DNA of 44,286 nt from Flavobacteriales bacterium. Its GTDB lineage: Bacteria > Bacteroidota > Bacteroidia > Flavobacteriales_F > PHOS-HE28. The position numbers and the translations under genes are program-made. This document shows, one piece after another, positions 1 to 6,897 of this stretch (its first letter is position 1; every line of letters starts with the position of its first letter). The notes beneath the pieces are model-generated. The model ran no database searches, was not told the DNA's origin, and worked only from the letters and a program-made list of their open reading frames with translations. Location: assembly GCA_016710685.1 (NCBI GenBank), contig JADJVC010000020.1, positions 1-44,286 on the forward strand, given 5' to 3'.

Positions 1-78
1 TGAACCCAAGAAGGTCGTGAGCAAGGCTGAGAAACATTGCGACATTTTTTCAAACAATCATTCAATACACAAAACCCA

Positions 79-293
79 ATGAGCGACAAAAAGGAAACAC
101 CCAAGCCACCTGCACCAAGGCCACAACCACCAGCGCCAAGGCCTGGCGAACCGGTCAGATCCAGGAGAACCAAATTCCAAAGTATCAAGACCCACCACCA
201 CCGCCACCTAAGAAGGATAGTAGCCGTCAATGTCATGTGACAGTGGATGGTAAAGAAGCCCGTGTTGCTGGGAAGGTTGGTGTGAATGCGTAA
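79..293 (+). CDS. Small proline-rich protein, one frameshift
   Basis: An ATG at 79 opens a frame rich in PKPPAPRPQPPAPRPGE. Near 150-155 it must shift by one base to continue as GQIQENQIPKYQD, six prolines, KKDSSRQCHVTVDGKEARV and a TAA at 291. The joined product is about 71 residues, hydrophilic, with two proline blocks and a short non-repetitive tail. I do not recognise a family and see no signal peptide or membrane segment. The shared composition on both sides of the shift is the reason for joining the frames; either frame alone ends in meaningless residues. It sits directly upstream of an hsdS remnant and the membrane/Mrr/TIR/UDG operon and may be part of that accessory region, but its role is unknown. 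Confidence 0.4.
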
Positions 294-313
294 CAAAATT
301 TGAGATGATGTGA

Positions 314-418
314 AACCCAACCACTCTCGGCGCGCAGCTGGAACAAAGCACGCGGTTGCGGCAGGCGGTGTTGAAACGGGCGTTTGAGGGAGGTTGGTGT
401 AAAGCGATGAGGACATGA
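314..418 (+). pseudogene. C-terminal remnant of type I restriction specificity subunit (hsdS)
   Basis: The frame from 314 to the TGA at 416-418 reads LGAQLEQSTRLRQAVLKRAF followed by EGGW, which is the hallmark C-terminal helix of HsdS specificity subunits. Only about 34 codons remain: a stop at 311 precedes them, and the 300 bases before the window edge do not encode target-recognition domains. It is therefore a tail fragment of a gene that is normally about 400 codons. Its stop overlaps the ATG of the next gene (ATGA at 415-418), so the downstream operon is positioned as if cotranslated with hsdS. The nearest partner is the hsdM at 3043. Confidence 0.75.
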
Positions 419-985
419 AGGACGAAATCGAGCTACTATGGACAGGATTGAAGATTCGCGTAAGAGGACACATTTACTTCGACCTTCTTCATCGCTTGGG
501 TGTTTTGGAACTGGAAGGCGATACTCTACATCTTCTATCCAATGAATTTGGATAAATGGGACCTTACAGCGCGAATCTCTTTCATTGAAGGGAGCATCTA
601 TGATACGGTTGATAAGGCATGGCGTATGCTCGCTTGGGGCCCTGTACTAAGCGCCCTGTTCTTCCTTCTGATACTCCCTCTTGTGACCAACTGGGTGGAT
701 AAAGTCTATCAGGACTACCTGATTACACGGAGGAAGAACCAGATTAAGGCGCAGTCAGAATTGATGTTTACCCCAGAAGAATTGAACGACATTACTGCGG
801 AAAACCGCAAGATGCAGATCGAACTTGACCAGCTAAGGACTCAACATAGTAATCAAGGCATGGACCTTTATCGAATGCGCCAGGATACTCAGCAACTGAA
901 ACATGAGAATGGAATCCTTCGCAAGCACATAGGTCCAGAAGACATGCATAAGGCAGTCGGAGAAGGTGTTCGACGGACAGTTTAG
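415..985 (+). CDS. Membrane protein with two hydrophobic segments and C-terminal coiled coil (operon gene 1, frameshifted)
   Basis: The intact part (GTG at 500 onward, 161 codons) begins VFWNWKAILYIFYP and contains a strong second hydrophobic stretch, GPVLSALFFLLILPLVTNW. From about residue 90 a charged heptad-like region (EELNDITAENRKMQIELDQL and beyond) predicts a coiled coil. Upstream, frames joined at about 445 and 470 give MKDEIELLW, DRIEDSRKR and FTSTFFIAW, so the real start is probably ATG 415, overlapping the hsdS stop; two single-base losses would restore about 190 residues. The layout resembles uncharacterised Bacteroidota membrane proteins with an N-terminal NW-containing helix and a basic cytosolic tail; I cannot name a family. 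It lies 10 bp before the Mrr-like gene, preceded by an AGAGG-type ribosome site at 984-988, and is likely the membrane component of the operon. Confidence 0.6.
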
Positions 986-995
986 AGGTTGCACC

Positions 996-1522
996 ATGGA
1001 CGCTGTGCCACTTTCCTTTGATGAGATCCGGGACTGGGAACAGTTCCAAGAGTTGGTAGCGGAGTTCTTCCGAACGTGCGCATCTGATGGCTCGCTGAAC
1101 GTCACGGAGGTACAAGCCCTTGTAAGTGGGCGTGGGCCAGATGGAGGTTGTGACATTGAAGTGACCTTTTCGGATGTCCGATGGCATCAAGCCCTTCCAG
1201 AAAGTGGATCGTGCAATGCAAGTTTCATACTGATACGGTTGGGCTTCCGGAAATGGCCTCTGGAAGCGTGTGGACTTGCTTCACCAGTACAACGCTGACG
1301 GCTACTTGTTGATTTTGCCGTCACAGCCTATCATCCCGCTTGACCGACCGGATGAAGGCGATGGCCCAATCCTGCAGACAGGGTCGATCATATTGTTGGT
1401 GGTCCGGCGAAGAATTCATTCAGCGTATCCGGTCAAAGCCAACACTTGTCGAGCACTTCTTTCCCCGTTACCACCAGTTCACTCTGGAGCGCGAGCGTAC
1501 CCAATTGCCCCCGACCCCATGA
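996..1522 (+). CDS. Mrr-like restriction endonuclease-fold protein (operon gene 2, frameshifted)
   Basis: Starting at ATG 996, the protein opens with an amphipathic helix (RDWEQFQELVAEFF) and then VSGRGPDGGCDIEVTF. In another frame KWIVQCKFHTDTVGLPEMAS follows, then RVDLLHQYNADGYLLILPSQ, and finally LTDRMKAMAQ and YCWWSGEEFIQRIRSKPTLV. Together these give the order expected of an Mrr_cat-type nuclease: helix, G(R)xDGG-C-D with the catalytic Asp (about residue 53), and a Q-C-K strand supplying the QxK motif (about 72-74). The joins are near 1165-1195, 1250-1270 and 1320. The repaired length is about 175 residues, so this is essentially a bare nuclease domain. Its TGA overlaps the next ATG (ATGA, 1519-1522). 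In this family the DNA is cut in an Mg-dependent reaction; the target here is unknown. Confidence 0.6.
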
Positions 1523-1985
1523 AAGCGTTCTTGTCATATTCACTGAGCGATACTCAGGAGTACGTGGTCACAATTATGGCGCGACAACTGGAGAAAAAGG
1601 GATACACCTTAATAACGCACACAGGAACACCCTTTGGGTTGAGTTCACTGCATTCGACCCTAAGGGATGCAGCCTATTCATTGGCGTTATCACTCAACGA
1701 AGCAATGAGTATGACCGAGTGGTCAACGAATACAACCAAGCCGATGCCTGGCAGATACCTTCTTTACTGCTCTTCGAGCGCCCCGTACCACAAAACGCTG
1801 GTGTGTTCGACCACCCGAATGTGGTGGTTTTCGATAGCCACAACCCAAATTCCGCACTTGAGCATGTCCGGAACCGGATCGCATGGGCGCGTTCGCCGGA
1901 GACCAAGAGCGATGACAATGGGGCGTGGATCCTTGGGGGCGCTGCTTTGCTGGCATTGATCGCGTTGCTATCCAGCAAGAAATGA
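1519..1985 (+). CDS. TIR-like domain protein with C-terminal membrane helix (operon gene 3, one frameshift)
   Basis: ATG 1519 begins MKAFLSYSLSDTQEYVV, a typical TIR/SEFIR-like first strand and helix. One missing base in the A5G3 run at about 1593-1600 moves the frame to GCSLFIGVITQRSNEYDRVV, NEYNQADAWQIPSLLLFERP and FDHPNVVVFDSHN. Glu71 in RVVNEYNQA is where catalytic TIR NADases place their glutamate. The last 21 residues (WILGGAALLALIALLSSKK) form one transmembrane helix with a short basic tail, so the domain would be tail-anchored facing the cytosol. The repaired length is 155 residues. ATGA overlaps join it to both neighbours. Hydrolysis of NAD+ is known for many bacterial TIR proteins; that activity is inferred here, not seen. 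Confidence 0.6.
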
Positions 1986-2635
1986 TCGGGCAAATCCAAA
2001 GGCATTCCATCCAGCAACCGCTGACCGAAAGCCTCCATGATATTGTGAAAGATTCGGACTATCCGGGTGGTGTGATGGAAGATCGGAGCGGACGGATCAC
2101 GGGTGCTGGTTTCTTTCCTGGCTCCACAGGAATGGTCGAAGGAATTAAGGCACTAGGAGAAAGGCGGGTGATGGTTCTCGGTCAGGGACAGGATAACCAA
2201 AGGGTCACGACAGGAGTGAGAAGAAAGGTAACGAGCTCGACTCCAAGACTTGGACGAACATGACGGACCTTTCGGCAAAGCCAAGGTCGACATGGAGGTT
2301 GTTTCTTCACCAACTTCATTATGGGCGTGCGTGTGAAGAGCAAGTGGAATACGGGCTCCTCCCCGGCCTTGGCCCATCCGGCGTTCATGGAAGCCTGTTC
2401 GGCGTTCTTCATTGAACAGCTCAAGGCGCAACAGCCCAAGGTCATTCTCTGCCTGGGTATGATCCCTTTCAAGTTGCTCTCACTCGTTTCCACTTCCCTG
2501 CTCTTCAAATCGATCGGCGTGGAGGGCTTCAGGGATCTGGAGGTTCGTGAACTACTGGTGATTGATGATGTGATGTTTGATGCGCTGCCGGGCAAGCGTT
2601 TCATTGTGGGCCCACTTTGCCACCCCGAGCTATAG
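1982..2635 (+). CDS. Uracil-DNA glycosylase-superfamily protein (operon gene 4, frameshifted)
   Basis: The frame from ATG 1982 gives RRVMVLGQ followed by a GxxDN segment, matching strand 1 and motif I (GQDxx) of the UDG fold. Three single-base losses in short homopolymers (about 2212, 2270 and 2295) then allow KVDMEGCFFTNFIMGVR, the FFTNxxMG strand seen in UDG-like proteins. This is followed by HPAFMEACSAFFIEQL, PKVILCLGMIPFKL and, near the end, GPLCHPEL, the HP motif. The repaired length is about 218 residues. Removing one C near 2625 would instead give CHPSY and a slightly different C terminus, so the stop at 2633 is uncertain. UDG-fold enzymes excise uracil or other altered bases; this divergent member could recognise modified phage DNA or only bind nucleic acid. 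It starts inside the TIR gene stop (ATGA). Confidence 0.6.
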
Positions 2636-3042
2636 CGCCTGAAGGGCGAGTCGCTTTCAAAACAGTGCCGTCAACTTCCACGGGGAACCACCTGTTGCAG
2701 TGATGGCTGCGCTGGCGCTATACCTTAGATTAGCATCCCCCTCATTCTGCCCTCTGAGCGATGAACGGCGGACTCCCTCTAACCCAGCGGGTCAAAAGTG
2801 GGAATCGCCATTTGCGGCACGCGAAGTTGCGTCAGGGAAACGACCAGGAGGGCCCGCGTTAAAGAGCACTTCCTTGGCGCATCCGACGTTACCAGCACTT
2901 TGCGTTCACATTTCCTTTGGTGTAAGAGTTTTACCTTAGGTTCACGGCCATCAGCTTCCGCCAATCGGATGCATACCAACAGGTTACTCCCAAGTGTATT
3001 TTGGCGGAGGACCTGCTCACGCTAACTGCTGGATTATAAGCC
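2636..3042. other. 407-bp stretch without a recognisable gene
   Basis: This stretch lies between the UDG-like stop and the hsdM start. Short open frames exist on both strands, but none shows family motifs or a frame that can be joined convincingly to a neighbour. Base composition shifts from the AT-richer accessory DNA to the GC-rich hsdM. It may carry the hsdM promoter or degraded sequence; I see no repeat or clear terminator. Confidence 0.5.
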
Positions 3043-4514
3043 ATGACCTCCACCGCCATCGTCAACAAAGTCTGGAACTTCTGCCACACCCTGCGCGATG
3101 ACGGCGTGGGCTACGGCGACTACCTGGAGCAGCTCACCTACCTGCTGTTCCTGAAGATGGCCGATGAGTACAGCAAGCCGCCGTACAACCGCGACACGCA
3201 CATCCCCAAGAACTTCAACTGGGAAAGCCTGCGCGGCAAGAGCGGCGCCGAGCTGGAAAGCCATTATGTGAAACTGCTGGACGAGCTGGGCAAGAAGACC
3301 GGCATGCTGGGCGACATCTTCGTGAAGAGCCAGAACAAGATCACCGACCCGGCCAAATTGCACAAGCTGATCCAGCTGATCGACGCCGAGAACTGGGTGC
3401 TGCTGGGCGCCGATGTGAAGGGCGACATCTACGAGGGCCTCTTGCAGAAGAACGCCGAGGACACCAAGAGCGGTGCGGGCCAATACTTCACGCCGCGCGC
3501 CTTGATCCAGGCCATGGTGGAATGCGTGCGCCCCGAGCCCATGAAGACCATCGCCGACCCGGCCTGCGGCACCGGTGGCTTCTTCCTCGCGGCATCGGAC
3601 TACCTCACCAGCCACCACAAGCTGAACAAGGAGCAGCTGCAGTTCCTGAAGTACGAGACCTTCCGCGGTTGGGAGATCGTGGCCAGCACCGCGCGCCTCT
3701 GCCTGATGAACCTCTTCCTGCACAACGTGGGGGACATGGACCACGAGAGCCCCATCATCCGCGACGACAGCTTGCGCGCCACACCGGAAAAAGGCTTCGA
3801 CTACGTGCTCACCAATCCGCCCTTCGGCAAGAAGAGCAGCACCACCGTCACCAACGACAAGGGCGAAGAGAAGCGCGAGGCGCTCACCTACAACCGCCAG
3901 GACTTCTGGGCCACCACCAGCAACAAGCAGCTCAACTTCGTGCAGCACATCCGCAGCATCCTGAAGGTGGGTGGCACTGCTGCCGTGGTGCTACCGGACA
4001 ACGTGCTCTTTGAGGGCGGCGCCGGCGAAACGGTGCGCAAAGAATTGATGCGCAGCACCGAGCTGCACACCATCCTGCGCCTGCCCACGGGCATCTTCTA
4101 CGCGCAGGGCGTGAAGGCCAACGTGCTCTTCTTCGAGAACAGGCCCGCCAGCAAGACCGCCCAAACCAAGGAGGTGTGGATCTACGACTACCGCACCAAC
4201 ATCAAGCACACGCTGAAGACCAACCCGCTGGCCTTTGACGACCTGAAGGATTTCATTACCTGCTATAACCCGCCGACCGGCACAAGCGGAAGGCAACGTG
4301 GAGCGAGAAATCACCCGAAGGCCGTTGGCGCAAGTACACCTACGCCGATATCATCGCCCGCGACAAGGCCAGCCTCGACATCTTCTGGTTGAAGGATGAT
4401 AGTTTGGAGGATAGTGCTAATCTGCCGGAGCCGGGGGTGTTGGCGGCTTCTATCGTCGACGACTTGGAAGCTGCGTTGGAGCAGTTCAGGTTGATCGCGG
4501 AGGATCTGAAGTGA
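3043..4514 (+). CDS. hsdM: Type I restriction-modification DNA N6-adenine methyltransferase (HsdM), one frameshift
   Basis: The protein starts MTSTAIVNKVWNFCHTLRDD, the usual HsdM N-terminal helical domain. It has the SAM motif ADPACGTGGFF at about residue 171 and the catalytic NPPF at about 258, both in family position. The open frame runs to 4392, but its last 40 codons are meaningless. A one-base correction near 4270 gives RHKRKATWSEKSPEGRWRKY, ARDKASLDIFWLKDD and a stop at 4512-4514, for about 490 residues, the normal length. In a complete type I system HsdM works with HsdS, which supplies the target sequence, and HsdR. Neither gene follows: the next gene is an unrelated exonuclease on the other strand. 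Only an hsdS tail lies 2.6 kb upstream, so this methylase may be an orphan. Confidence 0.9.
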
Positions 4515-4522
4515 GATTCGGA

Positions 4523-4649
4523 GTTGTCAGTTGTCAGTTGTCCGTTTTCAGGCCGTGCAACGCCAAAGCGCTTCGCGACGGCGTGCTGCATTGGATCGCT
4601 TCGGCCGGCCGCGGGCAGCTCGCGGCAACACCTGAACAACGGACAACTA
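4523..4649. repeat. Inverted heptamer-repeat element (GTTGTCA type)
   Basis: Directly after hsdM come four 7-bp units: GTTGTCA, GTTGTCA, GTTGTCC and GTTTTCA (4523-4550), ending in GG. After about 78 bp the complement appears as CCTGAACAACGGACAAC (4631-4647), so the arms can pair. The right arm runs into the stop codon of the converging exonuclease gene. The same units recur at 42141-42281 and 43825-43857. Confidence 0.75.
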
Positions 4650-5249
4650 AGCAAGCAAAGTCACCTTTCCTCCCGGCGTCCTATGCTCCTGTGGGCTCAA
4701 TCCCCCGCACTTCAAGCGGCTTTGCTTCAGCAGGTCATCCACGTTGTACACCCCGGTTGCCCTGCCTGCGCAGAGCACCAGTTTCGCTGCGGCTTCGGCA
4801 TCGTTCCCGGCGCGGTGGTGCGCAAAGCGGATGCCGTGCATGTCGCACATTGGTCGCAGACCATAGCCTTTGTGGCCGGGCCACACGCGGCGGCAGAGGC
4901 TTACGCTGCAGAAGTAGCTGAAGGTGGGCAGCGACAGGCGGTGACTTATCAGCGTGCTGCGCAGCACGTTCATATCGAACGCGGCGTTGTGGGCCACCAC
5001 TACGTTTCCTTGCATCAGCGGCATGGCATCTTCCCATACTTCCGCGAAGCTTGGTGCATGGGCCACATGTTCCGGGCGAATGCCGTGTACCGCGATGGTG
5101 AACGGCGAGAAGTACGGCCATTGGCGCGGCTTGATCAGCCAGTTGCGCACCTCGGCGACTTGGCCGTTGCGCACGATGGCGATGCCCATTTCGCAGGGGC
5201 TGTCCGGGTCGTTGGTGGCGGTCTCGAAGTCGAGGGCTATGAGGTTCAT
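4647..5249 (-). CDS. DnaQ-like 3'-5' exonuclease (DEDDh family)
   Basis: The protein begins MNLIALDFETAT, which is Exo motif I (D and E metal ligands). Exo II is HNAAFDMNVL and Exo III is HHRAGNDAEA with the DEDDh-type histidine. At 200 residues it is a lone exonuclease domain, like free-standing DNA polymerase III epsilon-like proteins, with no polymerase or GIY-YIG part. Start ATG 5249 is chosen because motif I follows within ten residues; an in-frame extension to 5309 runs through repeat DNA. A role in trimming single-stranded DNA or RNA 3' ends, in repair or proofreading, is likely from the family. Its 3' end abuts the inverted heptamer repeat that separates it from the convergent hsdM. 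Confidence 0.88.
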   Translation of the reverse strand: MNLIALDFETATNDPDSPCEMGIAIVRNGQVAEVRNWLIKPRQWPYFSPFTIAVHGIRPEHVAHAPSFAEVWEDAMPLMQGNVVVAHNAAFDMNVLRSTLISHRLSLPTFSYFCSVSLCRRVWPGHKGYGLRPMCDMHGIRFAHHRAGNDAEAAAKLVLCAGRATGVYNVDDLLKQSRLKCGGLSPQEHRTPGGKVTLLA

Positions 5250-5415
5250 TGAGCGTGGAGAGAGTCTTACACCACAGAGGTCTTTTTGGCCGTAGACCTG
5301 TCCCGCCATGGCGGGAGGCGCAGAGAAATCGAAAGCGGTGATTGGTGGCTGTTGATTGGTCTTTGGACGCCTGCCTACTGCCGTCTGCCGCTGCCAACTG
5401 GCATCTTTCCCTTCA
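5250..5415. repeat. Degenerate copy of the intergenic composite repeat
   Basis: This is the gap between the exonuclease gene and dapA. It contains ACCACAGAGG (about 5270) and GGCGCAGAGAAATCG (about 5312), and then a run of CTGCC units at 5375-5402 (CTACTGCCGTCTGCCGCTGC and CAACTGG). These are weakened forms of the blocks at 12.4, 18.1 and 36.4 kb. No coding signal is seen. Confidence 0.5.
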
Positions 5416-6309
5416 TCAAAGCCTCACAACCTCCGCATCCGCGAGCGCATGGTACAACTTGTCCGCAGTGGCTTTGCCCACGGGTACCAAGGGCAAGCGC
5501 ACATTATTCTCACAAAGGCCGATGAATTTCAGCACTTCTTTTATGCCTCCGGGATTGCCTTCCACGAAGAGCAGGGTGATGAGCTCAATGAGCTTTAGAT
5601 GTTCGTGGCGCGCCGTTTCGAAATCGCCTTTTAGTGCGCTGTGGACGAGCTTTCCGAATTCCTCCGGCAGGCCGTTGCCGATTACGCTGATCACGCCGTC
5701 GCCGCCCATGGCGAGGATGGGGAGTGTGAGGGCATCGTCGCCACTGATGATGAGGAAATCCTTTGGGCGATGCTTGAGCAGCAGGCCGATCTGGTCGAGG
5801 TTTCCGCTGGCCTCTTTGATGCCGATGATGTTCTTGAAATCGCGGGCTAAGCGCAGGGTGGTCTCGGCGGAGACGTTGCTCATGGTGCGGCCCGGCACGT
5901 TGTAGAGGATGATGGGCCGCAGGCTCACGTGCGCCAGCGCCTTGTAGTGCTGGTAAATGCCTTCCTGCGTCGGCTTGTTGTAGTACGGACTTACGCTGAG
6001 GATCGCGTCCACGCCATCGAGATCGAAAGCGCCCAGTTGTTCAATAACCTCGGCAGTGTTGTTGCCGCCGATGCCGAGCACGATGGGCACGCGGTTGTGT
6101 ACCACCTCGATCACTTGAGCGAGCAGCTGCTTCTTCTCTTCGAAGGTGATGGTGGCGCTTTCGCCGGTGGTGCCCATCACCACCAAGTAATCGATGCCAC
6201 CAATGATCTGGTGTTCGATCACCTTGGCCAGTGCGGCATGGTCGATGGCGCCATTGGCGCGGAAGGGCGTGATGAGGGCCACGCCTAGGCCCGTGAACGG
6301 TGAAGACAT
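5416..6309 (-). CDS. dapA: 4-hydroxy-tetrahydrodipicolinate synthase
   Basis: This enzyme condenses pyruvate with aspartate semialdehyde in the lysine/diaminopimelate pathway. The 297 residues match the family length. The TIM-barrel markers are present: GTTGES (Thr47-Thr48), SVSPYYNKPTQEG with Tyr110, YNVPGRT with catalytic Tyr136, and GIKEASGN with the Schiff-base Lys165. It is the last gene of a minus-strand run prmC-ligA-DUF6913-dapA, 18 bp after the DUF6913 gene, and the C-terminal codons end at the edge of a repeat-bearing spacer. Cytosolic homotetramer by family. Confidence 0.97.
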   Translation of the reverse strand: MSSPFTGLGVALITPFRANGAIDHAALAKVIEHQIIGGIDYLVVMGTTGESATITFEEKKQLLAQVIEVVHNRVPIVLGIGGNNTAEVIEQLGAFDLDGVDAILSVSPYYNKPTQEGIYQHYKALAHVSLRPIILYNVPGRTMSNVSAETTLRLARDFKNIIGIKEASGNLDQIGLLLKHRPKDFLIISGDDALTLPILAMGGDGVISVIGNGLPEEFGKLVHSALKGDFETARHEHLKLIELITLLFVEGNPGGIKEVLKFIGLCENNVRLPLVPVGKATADKLYHALADAEVVRL

Positions 6310-6327
6310 GTTGCGGGTGGTGTTGGG

Positions 6328-6897
6328 CTAATTAAGTGCGGCCACTTTGGGCGCGTTGATCATCAGCAGGTATTTGTCCATGTTGCTGATAAGCTGGGCG
6401 AGGCTGTCGGCCCCGGCGGTGTCGATCATCATGTCCAAAAAGTGCGCGGACTTGTTGTTGAGGCGGCCCACCTTGAAGCGGGCCTGGCTCTTGGCCATGA
6501 TGAACTGCAGCGGATACTCGTCGTGCAGGGTGAGGTCGATGAGGATGTCGTATTCCTCCGCGATGAAATTCTGCACCACATTGCCGTGCGGCACGCGGTA
6601 CCAGTTGAGGTCCTTCTGGCAGAAGGCGTCGAAATTGAGCTTGGCGTGCAGGTAGTAAGGCAGCTCCTTTCCGGGGAAGTAGCCCAGCGCCATGATGCGG
6701 GTAAGGCCCAGGTCCTCCTTGATCTTCTTCACGTAGTTGCGCACTTGGGAATGTGCTTCTTCCTCGTGGGAATAGTAGATGATGCCCACCTTCACGGACA
6801 TGGCGAGGTTTTTGGCCACGGGAAGGCGGTCCTTTTTGGCCTGCTTCACCAGCGCCCGCCGGCCGAACCAGTCCTTTATGCCGTCCAAGAAGCTCAT
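6328..6897 (-). CDS. DUF6913 family protein
   Basis: This 189-residue soluble protein begins with a basic amphipathic helix (MSFLDGIKDWFGRRALVKQA). Its alpha/beta core includes VGIIYYSHEEE, NFIAEEYDILIDLTL and QFIMAKSQARFKVGR. It matches the DUF6913 family of Bacteroidota, which has no established function; the conserved ILIDLTL segment and its position next to ligA/dapA are typical. Its ATG overlaps the ligA stop by 4 bp, so the two are translationally coupled. No catalytic residues can be named. Confidence 0.75.
   Translation of the reverse strand: MSFLDGIKDWFGRRALVKQAKKDRLPVAKNLAMSVKVGIIYYSHEEEAHSQVRNYVKKIKEDLGLTRIMALGYFPGKELPYYLHAKLNFDAFCQKDLNWYRVPHGNVVQNFIAEEYDILIDLTLHDEYPLQFIMAKSQARFKVGRLNNKSAHFLDMMIDTAGADSLAQLISNMDKYLLMINAPKVAALN

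Noticed and set aside
2700..3025. Short open frames between the UDG-like gene and hsdM
   Set aside because: All are under 80 codons, overlap each other on both strands and show no homology or start context.
4523..4649. Insertion sequence with terminal inverted repeats
   Set aside because: There is no transposase frame in the ~80-bp core and no target-site duplication was seen.
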